NCBI GenBank assembly: GCA_021846845.1
Contig: JAJZWB010000008.1
Location: 1-45,246, forward strand
Direction of reading: 5' to 3'
Source of the DNA: Actinomycetes bacterium
GTDB taxonomy: Bacteria; Actinomycetota; Thermoleophilia; Solirubrobacterales; Solirubrobacteraceae
DNA: 45,246 bases
The notes under the pieces were generated by a model. It was not told where the DNA came from. It worked only from the letters and a program-made list of their open reading frames with translations, and made no database searches. Shown here piece after piece: positions 1 through 8,600 of the stretch (positions within the stretch are counted from its first letter, which is position 1; each line of letters opens with the position of its first letter). The translations under genes and the position numbers were made by a program.

Positions 1-344
1 GGCAGGACCGGGACGACCGCGTGATCGGCCACCTCGCGCACGCAGGCGATCAGCTCCGCGCCGCGGACCGCCGCTTCGCCGCTCGCAAGCGCGTCGATCG
101 CCTCGTCCCCGCCCGCCCCCGCCGCCAGCGCGCCGCGGACCGCCTCTCGCGCCGTGAACGTGAACATCGCGTCCGCCAGCGCGATCGCGGCGGCGTCGGC
201 GATCATCCGCTGGCCGACCGTCGGATCGCTCCACCAGTCGCTGCGCGGCTGGCGGACGAGCTCAGGCAGGCGATCCCACAGGATCGGCGCGAAGGCCCGA
301 GCCTCGCCTGCGACCGCGGCGGCGAAACGCTGACGGCGGCTCAA
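1..344 (-). CDS. Unrecognised protein, last gene of the carboxylase-like operon (3' end outside window)
   Basis: The first 114 codons are present and the gene runs off the left edge. I choose the TTG at 344 because it overlaps the TGA of the upstream hydantoinase-B gene (TTGA), the coupling style of this whole operon, and codon third positions are strongly G/C. The visible part is alanine-rich and mostly helical in character, with an N-terminal RRQRF stretch, a WWSDPTVGQRMIADAAAIAL segment near residues 38-57, and no signal peptide or membrane segment. I do not recognise the family. By position and operon order it could be the fifth subunit of an acetophenone-carboxylase-like complex (Apc5 is the last gene of that operon as I recall it), but this rests on gene order only. 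Confidence 0.6.
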   Translation of the reverse strand, partial: MSRRQRFAAAVAGEARAFAPILWDRLPELVRQPRSDWWSDPTVGQRMIADAAAIALADAMFTFTAREAVRGALAAGAGGDEAIDALASGEAAVRGAELIACVREVADHAVVPVL

Positions 345-2398
345 ATCCGCACGACGACCCGGTTGGGTCTTGCCGAGGGCCACTCGCCGAAGTACTTGAG
401 CACCGCCTCGGGCGGCCGCCGACGCTCCCACTCCTCGATGAACTCGCCGTAGGGGCGAGCGTTGGCCAGCCGGCGGGCCCTGTGCTCGTCGCGCAGCCGC
501 GCGGTCGCGGGCTCGTCGACCAGCAGCGTCTCCGGGTCGTGGACGACCGCGAACACCTCACGCGCGGTCCAGGCGCTGATCAGGTCGGCCCGCAGATCGG
601 CGACCACCGCCTCGGGGTCACGCTCCAGCACGTCCCCGTATCCGCCGCTGCCCTGGGTGCTGGCGGCCAGCACCTCGCCCTCGCGGAGGATGCGAATCCC
701 GCGCGTCTGGTGTTCGACGATGATCTCGCCACCGAGCGCGCTGTCGCCGCCGGCCAGCGCGTAGTCGTCGGTCGGCAGATTCGGCTCTCCCTGGGCCATC
801 AGCTCCAGCAGGTCGGCACCGAGGACCCGGATCCCGGGGACGACGGTCATCGAGTAGCCGCCGAACAGCCCGTTGTGGGCCGGGAAGCGCGACTCCTTCT
901 GGCTGGAGGTGAACGCCAGATGGGAGGTCCGGTAGACGGCGTAGCCGACCGCGGCGCCGACCCCGCCGCGGTAGCGACCGTAGCCGCACGTGTCGCGCTG
1001 CTGCTTCTGGTAGACGTGCAGCAGCGGGAACTCGGACTCGATGTCCTCGACGTCGGGCGCCTTGCCCCACGGTCCGTGCGGGAAGCCCCACACGTCGATC
1101 CCGTCTCGGTCGCTGCGCGCCGCGAGGCCGTAGGCATTGAGCGGATAGCCCATGAAGTCGGTCACCCGCACGCCATGCTGGTTGGTGCCGGCGACCATCA
1201 CCGCCGAGGCGCTGGACGCGGTGAAGCCGCAGACGAGGTCGCGCTGCTCCGTGGGGTACATCGCCTTCGACAGCGCCACTCCGAGAAGGGGGAACACCAT
1301 CGCGCCGACCAGCGGCGAGCATGAGATCGCCGCCTCGGGATCGGCGTCGAAGAAGGAGCCGTGCGGGACGTTGATGTCGATGTGATCGAACATCCCGGAC
1401 GAGATCGGAAAGTCGTGAAACGGGAACTGGTAGAGGTTGACCGCGCAGTGACCGCGGATCACGTTGGTGAACGCGTTGTAGGAGCCCTCGTGCTCGGGCG
1501 AGGTGCCGTCGAAGTCCAGCGTCAGCCGGCCGGCCCTGACCGTGACCGCCACCGAGGCGCGCAGCAGGCCGTCCTCGTGCCCGGTGGTGTCCATGAACAC
1601 GTTGTGGCGGTAGACGCCGTCCGGCCAGGACTCGATCCGCGCCCGCACGCCGGCCGAGGTCTGCTGGATCATGCGGCGGAAGAGGCCGCGGACGAGTGAG
1701 CTGCCCCTGCGCGCGGCGAGCTCCTGCAGGCGGATGCGGACGCGATCGCAGGCCGCCACGCGCGCCTTGACGTCGGTGACCTGCATCCGCGGGGCACGCG
1801 AGATGAAGTTCTCCATCATCAGCAGGAGGTCGTTCTTGAGCCGGTAGCGCTCGCCGATCTTGATCGGCGTGAGCTTCATGCCCTCGTCGTGGCGCGTGTG
1901 CGCCTGCGTCACCTCGCCGCCCGGCTCGCTGCCCCCGGTCTCAGACTGATGGGCCCCCGAGACGACCCAGGCGAGCAGCTCGCCGTCCGCGAACACCGGC
2001 ATGAACGCGAACTGGTCCGGGTTGTGGATGCCACCGTAGAGCGCCTCGTTGCAGTAGTAGATGTCGCCCTCCGAGACGCCGACCGAGGGGTCGTCCGCAA
2101 ACCGTTCGCGGACGAACTTGATCGGAACCTGGCCTGTGACGGAGTGCAGGTAGGTCCCGAGCACCGCGGAGACCAGATCCCCGCGAGCGGTGTAGACGGC
2201 CACCAGCGTGTCGCCCGAGTGCAGCATGCTCGAGATCCCCATCTTGGTCATCACCTCCTTGCCCTCCTGGAGCATGAGGTTGACGTTCTCGGAGTAGATC
2301 TCGTAGTCGCCGGGACCGAGCGCGTCCGCGTCGCGCATCTCCTCCTCGGTCGGCTCCTCCGGCGCCATCGCCCGGGTGACCATCTCAGCGTTGAACAC
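341..2398 (-). CDS. Hydantoinase B/oxoprolinase family protein (acetone/acetophenone carboxylase large-subunit type)
   Basis: This 685-residue protein has the HyuB/oxoprolinase B fold from near its N terminus to its end, with family blocks such as SGDTLVAVYTARGDLVSA (about 60-77), YNAFTNVIRGHCAVNLY, PLVGAMVFPLLGVAL and a glycine-rich CGYGRYRGGVGAAVGY. In this superfamily the B chain works with HyuA in ATP-dependent opening of cyclic amides or ATP-dependent ketone carboxylation. Its neighbours (two HyuA chains and a gamma-like zinc protein) favour the carboxylase branch. The start is GTG at 2398: a GGAGG lies six bases before it, whereas an ATG at 2383 has its Shine-Dalgarno too far away. The gene overlaps the upstream hyuA by 14 bases. 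The substrate is not inferable. Confidence 0.88.
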   Translation of the reverse strand: MFNAEMVTRAMAPEEPTEEEMRDADALGPGDYEIYSENVNLMLQEGKEVMTKMGISSMLHSGDTLVAVYTARGDLVSAVLGTYLHSVTGQVPIKFVRERFADDPSVGVSEGDIYYCNEALYGGIHNPDQFAFMPVFADGELLAWVVSGAHQSETGGSEPGGEVTQAHTRHDEGMKLTPIKIGERYRLKNDLLLMMENFISRAPRMQVTDVKARVAACDRVRIRLQELAARRGSSLVRGLFRRMIQQTSAGVRARIESWPDGVYRHNVFMDTTGHEDGLLRASVAVTVRAGRLTLDFDGTSPEHEGSYNAFTNVIRGHCAVNLYQFPFHDFPISSGMFDHIDINVPHGSFFDADPEAAISCSPLVGAMVFPLLGVALSKAMYPTEQRDLVCGFTASSASAVMVAGTNQHGVRVTDFMGYPLNAYGLAARSDRDGIDVWGFPHGPWGKAPDVEDIESEFPLLHVYQKQQRDTCGYGRYRGGVGAAVGYAVYRTSHLAFTSSQKESRFPAHNGLFGGYSMTVVPGIRVLGADLLELMAQGEPNLPTDDYALAGGDSALGGEIIVEHQTRGIRILREGEVLAASTQGSGGYGDVLERDPEAVVADLRADLISAWTAREVFAVVHDPETLLVDEPATARLRDEHRARRLANARPYGEFIEEWERRRPPEAVLKYFGEWPSARPNRVVVRI

Positions 2399-4541
2399 GG
2401 CTCGCCTCCGGATCGTGGGCGAGGACCATCCCCGACCGCTCGTCGATCGCGCAGCTCCAGCCCGGGCTGACGACGACCGTCGTGTCGTCGGAGTCGATCA
2501 GCGCGGGCCCGTCGAACCGGTGACCCGGTCGCAGGCTGCCCATCTCGTACACGGGCGTCGGGACGAGCCCGGCCTCCGCGTCGAACAGGGCGAGTCGCTC
2601 TCCGCTGCGCGCGGCCTCGGCGTCGCTGCCGTCGCGCTCGATGCGCGGACGCTCGGCGACCGGCTGCGGCAGCGTGGCCTTGAGGATGAACGCCTCGATC
2701 TCGACGCCGGCCTCCGGGTGCAGACCCAGGGGACTGTATGCCTCGCTGAACTCGCGCTCGAAGGCGGCGTAGATCGCCTCCATGTCGGCCTGCGATCCGA
2801 CCGACAGCACCGGCGACGCGACCCGCTTGACGTTGAGCTGGCCGCCGAACTTCATGTCGAGCTCCAGCGCGTAGGAGACCCGATCGGGATCGAAGCCCTC
2901 GCCCGCGAAGTCGCGGTGCGCGAGCGCCTTGAGCCCGGCGACCACGTCGTTGAACGCCTCGTAGCGATCGAACCAGCGGCGGCTGACGGCTGTCAGCAGC
3001 GACAGGCGCCGGGATCGCTCGTAGACGTGCATCACGTCCATCGTCGACGAGCCGTAGGCGCAGAACGTGGACGAGAACGGGAAGATCACGACCGTCCCCA
3101 TGCCCGCGGCCTCGGCATAGCCGCAGCAGTGCACCGGCCCGGCCCCACCGGCGGCGAAGATCACGAAGTCCCGCGGGTCGTACCCCTTCAGGACCGTCTG
3201 CTTGTAGATCTCGGCGCCCATCTTCGCGTCGATGATCCGCTTGATCAGCAGCGCGGCCTCCGGGACCTCCATCCCAAGCCTGCCCGCGACCCCGTCCCGG
3301 ATCGCCCGCTCGGCGCGACGGACGTTCAGCCTCAGCTGCCCGCCGTGAAAGCGCTCGGGGCTCAGATAGCCGAGCACGAGGTCCGCGTCGGTGACCGTCG
3401 GGGAGCGCCCTCCCTGGTCGTATGCGGCGGGGCCGGGTATCGATCCCGCGCTCTCGGGTCCGACGTCGAGGCGGTTGCCCAGCAGCGGGTCGACGCTGGC
3501 GATCGAGCCGCCGCCCGACCCGATCGACCTGGTGTCGAGGATCGTGGCGTCGATCGTCCAGCGGTCGATCGTGGGGGCGAACTGGTAGAAGCGGGTGCTG
3601 CCCTCGACGACCATCGCGATGTCGAAGCTGGTCCCCCCCATGTCGGTGACCACGACGTTGGTGTGGCCGTAGGAGCGCCCGAGCGCGGCGCTGCCGATCA
3701 GGCCGGCCACCGGCCCGCCGTTGTAGGTGTGCACGGCCGCCGAGCGAAAGACGCTGGCCATCCCCCCGGTGTTGTGGACCATCATCAGCGGCTTGCGGTA
3801 GCCGCCGCGCCGCAGCCCCTGTCCGATGCCGATCAGCTCCTCGTACATCGACTGGTGCAGATACGCGTTGAGGATCGTCATCATCGTGCGCGTGTACTCG
3901 AACTTGCGCGGCGAGACCTCGCTGGAGAGGAACACCGGCACGCTGCCGAGGTAGGTCTCGTTGTACTCGTGCTCGATCAGCTCGCGGATCCGCTGCTCGT
4001 GCGAGGGGTTCATGAACGACCACAGCAGCGAGACCACGATCCCGCGCACGCCGGCGTCGACCAGCCTGTCGAGCTGCGCCAGCAGGTGCGACTCGTCCAG
4101 CGGTCGCAGGATCTCACCGCGGTAGTCGACGCGCTCCTTGACGCCCACGGTGAGCGTGCGCGGGATGAGCGGCTCCGGCTTGTCGGCGCCGGCGATGTTG
4201 CGCTGCTCCTTGAACGGGATCCCGTCAGACCACTGGCTGGCGCGCCCGACGAGCACGGTGTCCTCGAAGCCCTCGGTCGTGATCAGGCCGAGCCGGGGGC
4301 CCTTGCGCTCGATCAGCTTGTTCATCGCGAGCGTGGTCGAGTAGCGGATGATGGCGGTCTCGGCGAGCAGCTCCTCGGCGCTGCACCCGAGCCGGGCGGC
4401 GGCGTCGCCGATCGCCCGGGTCATGCCCTGGGAGAGGTCGAACGGCGTGGTGCGCGCCTTGCACCACGTCTCGCGCGCGCCGGCTCGGACGTAGCAGTCG
4501 GTGAACGTGCCGCCGATGTCGATCTCGATCGAGGCGCTCAC
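2385..4541 (-). CDS. Hydantoinase A/oxoprolinase family protein, 718 aa (acetone/acetophenone carboxylase beta-type)
   Basis: This is an actin/ASKHA-type ATP-using subunit. The N-terminal motif EIDIGGTFTDCYV (about residues 4-16) is the Hydant_A_N phosphate-binding loop. A second block with TDMGGTSFDIAMV lies mid-protein, followed by GGGSIASVDPLLGNRLDVGP and FAAGGAGPVHCCGYA, all typical of HyuA/AcxA. Length (718) matches the acetone carboxylase beta class. The GTG at 4541 overlaps the stop of the gamma-like gene as GTGA and has GGAGG seven bases upstream, so the long in-frame extension upstream is rejected. It is the second HyuA of the operon, and two different HyuA chains with one HyuB is the composition known for acetophenone carboxylase. 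Confidence 0.88.
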   Translation of the reverse strand: MSASIEIDIGGTFTDCYVRAGARETWCKARTTPFDLSQGMTRAIGDAAARLGCSAEELLAETAIIRYSTTLAMNKLIERKGPRLGLITTEGFEDTVLVGRASQWSDGIPFKEQRNIAGADKPEPLIPRTLTVGVKERVDYRGEILRPLDESHLLAQLDRLVDAGVRGIVVSLLWSFMNPSHEQRIRELIEHEYNETYLGSVPVFLSSEVSPRKFEYTRTMMTILNAYLHQSMYEELIGIGQGLRRGGYRKPLMMVHNTGGMASVFRSAAVHTYNGGPVAGLIGSAALGRSYGHTNVVVTDMGGTSFDIAMVVEGSTRFYQFAPTIDRWTIDATILDTRSIGSGGGSIASVDPLLGNRLDVGPESAGSIPGPAAYDQGGRSPTVTDADLVLGYLSPERFHGGQLRLNVRRAERAIRDGVAGRLGMEVPEAALLIKRIIDAKMGAEIYKQTVLKGYDPRDFVIFAAGGAGPVHCCGYAEAAGMGTVVIFPFSSTFCAYGSSTMDVMHVYERSRRLSLLTAVSRRWFDRYEAFNDVVAGLKALAHRDFAGEGFDPDRVSYALELDMKFGGQLNVKRVASPVLSVGSQADMEAIYAAFEREFSEAYSPLGLHPEAGVEIEAFILKATLPQPVAERPRIERDGSDAEAARSGERLALFDAEAGLVPTPVYEMGSLRPGHRFDGPALIDSDDTTVVVSPGWSCAIDERSGMVLAHDPEASRVQR

Positions 4542-4879
4542 TGCGCGGCCTCCGCGGAGGGCGGCGCGGCCTTCAGCGCGTCGATATCCAGCTCTATGTC
4601 GTGCGTCACCGGATGGCCCGGCGGCAGGTACTCGACCTCCACCAGGCCCGCACAGCCGGGGCAGATGAACTCGAGCACCCGGCACCATTCGGGGTCCGGC
4701 GCGAACGTGTAGGTCCCCTCGACCACGGGACGGTGGATGTCCCTGGGGTCCCGCTCCCAGACCAGGCACCCGTGCTTGTAGTTGCCGCGAGCGTCGCCGA
4801 GGTCCCGGCCGCAGCGGACGCAGTGCCACCGCTCCGTGTCGAGCTCCAGCTCCAGGTACTCGGTGATCCGTCGTCGCAT
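4538..4879 (-). CDS. Acetone carboxylase gamma-like zinc protein
   Basis: This small 113-residue protein has two CxxC knuckles, HCVRCGRDLG (Cys20, Cys23) and FICPGCAG (Cys73, Cys76), the pattern of the gamma subunit of acetone carboxylase, in which these cysteines bind zinc. Known acetone carboxylase gamma chains are longer (about 170 residues as I recall), so this is closer in size to the small subunit of acetophenone carboxylase. The ATG at 4879 sits three bases after the stop of the upstream hyuA and has AAGGAGG at good spacing, and the stop overlaps the next start as GTGA. Its presence is the main reason to read this operon as a carboxylase rather than a plain hydantoinase or 5-oxoprolinase. 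Confidence 0.8.
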   Translation of the reverse strand: MRRRITEYLELELDTERWHCVRCGRDLGDARGNYKHGCLVWERDPRDIHRPVVEGTYTFAPDPEWCRVLEFICPGCAGLVEVEYLPPGHPVTHDIELDIDALKAAPPSAEAAQ

Positions 4880-4881
4880 GC

Positions 4882-6909
4882 TCAGGCCTCCTTGGACAGG
4901 ATTCCGTAACCCTGGGGGCTGAAGCCGATGCTCCAACCCGACGGAACGTGGATCGTGGTGTCCGGGGCCTGGAGGAACGCGGGCCCCGGGGCGCCCCGGG
5001 CCCCGAGCTGACCGAGCCCGGACAGCGTCGGGACGGCGATCACGCCGTCATCGGTGATCAGCCTCCGAGGAGCGTGTGCATCGGCCTCCGCCTTCGCGGC
5101 GATCATCTCGACCCTGGGCACGCCTGGGACCGACACGCGCAGGCGACACGGTCCGGACGCCGAGGGCGCGATCGAGGTCGCCGGATCGCGCGCCAGCCGA
5201 GCCAGGGTGGCTCGCACCGGCTGCGCCCCTCCGACGCTCAGGCTCGCGTGAACGGTCTCCAGGTCGACGACGCCCTCGGAGCGCAGGTCGCGCTGAGCGC
5301 TGTCGGCCAGACGGGCGACGGCATCCGCCGGATCTCCCGAGATCACCGCCTCGTAGGAATGCGCGATCGGCAGCAGCCCGGCTCCGAAGGCGGAGAACAC
5401 CGAGCTGTGGGGGAACACTACCACGCGTCCGATCCCGAGGCGATCCGCCGCCGCGACGCACAGCAGGCCGCCGCCGCCGCCGTAGGAGAACAGCCAGCGA
5501 TCTCCTGGCGCGGTCGCCGCCAGCTGCGGATGCCCAGCGGCCCAGCGACCGAGCTGCTCGCCCAGCTCTGCGTGCACGGCGTCGCGGGCGCGCAGCAGGG
5601 CCGCCCGCTCGTCGAGCCCGAGCGCCTCGGCGAGCCGTCTCGCCGGCCCCGAGGCCGCGTCCGGGTCAAGCTGCCGCCGGCCGCCGAGGAACGCCCCGGG
5701 CTCCAGGTAGCCGAGCAGCAGCCAGACGTCCGTGGGCGTCAGCGCGTCGCCTCCGAGCCCGAAGCAGGCCGGACCGGGCGCCGCGCCGGCGCTCTGGGGC
5801 CCGACGCGCAACCGGCCGGAATCGTCCACCCGGATGACCGACCCGCCGCCCAGGCCGAACGAGGTGATCGCGACCGACCGATGCGGGATCCGCAGCGGCC
5901 CGACGTCGGTCGTCTCGCGTACCGGCACCTGTCCGTCGTGCAGCAGCGCGACGTCGGTCGTCGTGCCGCCCACGTCGAAGGTGCAGACGGACCTCGCGCC
6001 GAGCTCGGCGGCGACGTAGCCGGCGCCGATCACCCCGGCGCTCGGGCCCGAGTCGTAGGTGTCGATCGCGCGCGTCTTGGCCACCCGGCCGGTGCAGCCG
6101 TCGGTGTTGACGATCATCAGGGGGCGCGTGAGGCCGCGTTCGCGAACGCCGTCCTCGGCCGTGTAGAGGGTGCGGGCCAGCCGCGGGTGCAGGTAGCCGT
6201 TGACGACGGCGGTCGCCGTGCGGCCGAAGTCGTCCGCCGTCAGCGACACGCGCGAGGCGATCAGCAGCGGAACGGCCCCGAGGTAGTGGCGCGGATAGGA
6301 GCGATCGATGATCGACCGCGCGCGCCGCTCGTTGGACGGGTTCAGGTCGGCGTTGGCGAAGCTGATCACCAGCAGGCGAACGCCGCGCTCGAGGAGGTCT
6401 CGGACGACGGCCTCGATCTCCGCCGCCGCGGGCTCGGCGACGACACGGCCGTCGCCGTCGACCCGCTCGGCCACGCCGCGCACGAGCGCGGGATCGACGA
6501 ACTCGGCGAGGATCCGCGCCTGGTCGGAGCTGCCGTAGAGGCGCTCCTGCGCGCCGTCCGTGACGATCAGCCCGACCGACGCCCCGCGCCGCTCGACGAC
6601 CGTGTTGGTGGCGATCGTCGAGCTGAAGTGCAGCCGCTCCAGCGAGCCGAGAAACGGGCCGAGGTCCTCGTCGAGCGCGGCCGCGGCGGCCTCCACGCAG
6701 GCGGCGAAGCCGATCGTCAGGTCCTGCGGCGTGGTGTCGACCTTGACCTGCCGGGTGCGCTCGCCGTCGGTCACGAAGCCGTCGGTGAACGTTCCCCCGG
6801 TGTCGATGCTGAGCGAGAACGACCGCCGCGACCCAGGCCGGCGCGGCTCCGGAGAGGCTGTCGACTGGGCCTGCGCTGCGGCCCGCGAGGCCGCTGGCTC
6901 AACGATCAT
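4882..6909 (-). CDS. Hydantoinase A/oxoprolinase family protein, 675 aa (second HyuA chain)
   Basis: A second ASKHA-type HyuA subunit. An unstructured Ala/Pro/Arg-rich N-terminal tail of about 30 residues precedes LSIDTGGTFTDGFV. The central TFDVGGTTTDVALL and FGLGGGSVIRVDDSGRLRVG blocks and the FSYGGGGGLLCVAAADRLGI block are as in the family. It is clearly diverged from the HyuA at 2385-4541, so the two are not a recent duplication. The start is ATG at 6909, overlapping the urocanase stop as ATGA. Order and size (HyuA about 70 kDa, small zinc chain, longer HyuA, HyuB, unknown) parallel the five-gene acetophenone carboxylase set. Known members act in ATP-dependent carboxylation or cyclic-amide hydrolysis. 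Confidence 0.87.
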   Translation of the reverse strand: MIVEPAASRAAAQAQSTASPEPRRPGSRRSFSLSIDTGGTFTDGFVTDGERTRQVKVDTTPQDLTIGFAACVEAAAAALDEDLGPFLGSLERLHFSSTIATNTVVERRGASVGLIVTDGAQERLYGSSDQARILAEFVDPALVRGVAERVDGDGRVVAEPAAAEIEAVVRDLLERGVRLLVISFANADLNPSNERRARSIIDRSYPRHYLGAVPLLIASRVSLTADDFGRTATAVVNGYLHPRLARTLYTAEDGVRERGLTRPLMIVNTDGCTGRVAKTRAIDTYDSGPSAGVIGAGYVAAELGARSVCTFDVGGTTTDVALLHDGQVPVRETTDVGPLRIPHRSVAITSFGLGGGSVIRVDDSGRLRVGPQSAGAAPGPACFGLGGDALTPTDVWLLLGYLEPGAFLGGRRQLDPDAASGPARRLAEALGLDERAALLRARDAVHAELGEQLGRWAAGHPQLAATAPGDRWLFSYGGGGGLLCVAAADRLGIGRVVVFPHSSVFSAFGAGLLPIAHSYEAVISGDPADAVARLADSAQRDLRSEGVVDLETVHASLSVGGAQPVRATLARLARDPATSIAPSASGPCRLRVSVPGVPRVEMIAAKAEADAHAPRRLITDDGVIAVPTLSGLGQLGARGAPGPAFLQAPDTTIHVPSGWSIGFSPQGYGILSKEA

Positions 6910-8600
6910 CTGTCCCCCGTGTCGAGAGCTGGGATCTTCACGCCCGCCGCCCGGGCCTGCGTGACGGCCGCCTCGTATCCGGCGTCCACGTAGCGGGCGA
7001 CCCCGAGCGCCGGGTCGCTCCAGAAGGCACGTCGCAGCTTGCGCTCCGCCAGCTCGGTGCCGTCGGCCACGACGACCATGCCGCTGTGGATGCTCTGGCC
7101 GATCCCGACGCCGCCCCCGTTGCCGACCGCCACCCAGCTCGCGCCCTGCGCGGCGTTGAGCAGCGCGCACAGGATCGGCCAGTCGGCGATCGCGTCGCTT
7201 CCGTCGAGCAGGCCCTCCGTCTCGCGTGAGGGCGAGGCCACCGACGCGGGGTCCATGTGGTCGCGGCCGATCGCGACAGGACCGATCCTGCCCTTGGCCA
7301 CCAGCTCGTTGAGCGCCAGCGCGACCGCGTCACGCTGACCGAGACCGAGCCAGCAGATCCTCGCCGGCAGCCCCTGGATCGGGATCCTGCGCCGCGCGAG
7401 CGAGATCCAGCGCTCCAGCGACGGGGTGCCCACGACCTCCATCAGGGCGTCCTCCGAGCGGCGCAGGTCCTGCGGGTCCCCGGTGAGGTTGATCCACCGG
7501 TAGGGCCCTACGCCCCGGGCGAGGATCGGCCGCACGTAGGCCGAGACGAACCCGGGCATCTCGATCGCCTCCGGCACGCCCGAGTCGCGGGCCTGCGCCC
7601 GGAGGTTGTTGCCGTACTCGAAGGCGACGGCTCCGCGATCGCGGAACGTGAGCAGCGCGGACACGTGCGCGGCGATCGACCTCCTCACCGCGTCCAGGTA
7701 GCCGGTGTCGGCGGCGGTCGCGCCGCGGGCGTCCTGCGGGGTGTGGCCGCTGGGCACGTATCCGTGCAGGAGGTCGTGAGCCGCGGTCTGATCGGTGACC
7801 ACGTCGAAGTGGATCCCGTCGCGCGCGAGCCGCGGGATCACCTCGGCGGCGTTGCCGACGAGCCCGATCGCCCCCGGCCCGCCGGGGTCCTCAAGCGCTC
7901 GCAGCGCGTGCCGGTAGTCGTCGGTCACCATGTCGACCCAGGCCCCTTCGGCCCGGCGGCGGGCCCTGGCAGGGTCGACCTCGACGATCAGCGCGCGCCC
8001 GCCGTTGAGCGTCACGCCCAGCCCCTGCGCGCCGCCCATGCCGCCGAGGCCGGCGGTCAGCACGCGCCGGCCCTCCAGCGTCCCGCCGAAGTGCGTCCGT
8101 GCCACGGCCGCGAAGGTCTCGTAGGTGAATCCGAGCACGCCCTGGGTCCCGATGTAGAACCAGCCGCCGGCGGTCATCTGCCCGTACATCGTCAGACCCG
8201 CCGCCTCCAGCGCCCAGAAGTCCTCGGCGCTCGACCACGCCGGTACGAGCATCGCGCTGGAGATCAGCACCCGCGGCGCGTCCGGGTGGGTCGGCAGGAC
8301 GGCCACCGCCTTGCCGGACTGGACGATCAGGGTCTCGTCGCCGCCCAGCGCCCGCAGGGCGGCGACGATCGCGTCCAGGCTCGCCCGGTCGCGGGCCGCC
8401 TTGCCGTTGCCGCCGTAGACGACCAGGTCCTGCGGCCGCTCGCCGACCTCCGGGTCGAGGTTGTTGAGCAGGCAGCGCAGCGCGCCCTCCTGCTCCCAGC
8501 CCCGGCAGGCGAGCCGCCCGCCTCTCGGCGGCCGGAGCCGGCGGGCGGCCGAGTCGAGCGTCGACGCCGGCCCGCCACCCGCGGTGCCGCCGTCGATCAT
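6906..8600 (-). CDS. hutU: Urocanate hydratase (urocanase) family
   Basis: Urocanase hydrates urocanate to 4-imidazolone-5-propionate using tightly bound NAD+ as an electrophile. The protein (564 aa, family about 550) shows the N-terminal YGGNGKAARDR block, the NAD-binding GGMGGAQG region, the GLPARICWLGLGQRD block carrying the active-site cysteine, and the C-terminal GRDHMDPASVASPSRETEG and GGGVGIGQSIHSGMVVVADG blocks. The ATG at 8600 overlaps the permease stop as ATGA. No histidine ammonia-lyase, imidazolonepropionase or other classical hut gene is in the window. Instead it is locked between an NCS1 permease and HyuA/HyuB genes. It may therefore act on a urocanate analogue (for example thiourocanate); family assignment is secure, substrate is not. 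Confidence 0.95.
   Translation of the reverse strand: MIDGGTAGGGPASTLDSAARRLRPPRGGRLACRGWEQEGALRCLLNNLDPEVGERPQDLVVYGGNGKAARDRASLDAIVAALRALGGDETLIVQSGKAVAVLPTHPDAPRVLISSAMLVPAWSSAEDFWALEAAGLTMYGQMTAGGWFYIGTQGVLGFTYETFAAVARTHFGGTLEGRRVLTAGLGGMGGAQGLGVTLNGGRALIVEVDPARARRRAEGAWVDMVTDDYRHALRALEDPGGPGAIGLVGNAAEVIPRLARDGIHFDVVTDQTAAHDLLHGYVPSGHTPQDARGATAADTGYLDAVRRSIAAHVSALLTFRDRGAVAFEYGNNLRAQARDSGVPEAIEMPGFVSAYVRPILARGVGPYRWINLTGDPQDLRRSEDALMEVVGTPSLERWISLARRRIPIQGLPARICWLGLGQRDAVALALNELVAKGRIGPVAIGRDHMDPASVASPSRETEGLLDGSDAIADWPILCALLNAAQGASWVAVGNGGGVGIGQSIHSGMVVVADGTELAERKLRRAFWSDPALGVARYVDAGYEAAVTQARAAGVKIPALDTGDR

Noticed and set aside
341-6909. Simple 5-oxoprolinase or hydantoinase pair
   Set aside because: Two distinct HyuA chains and a gamma-like CxxC protein point to the carboxylase-type complex, although hydrolytic activity is not excluded.
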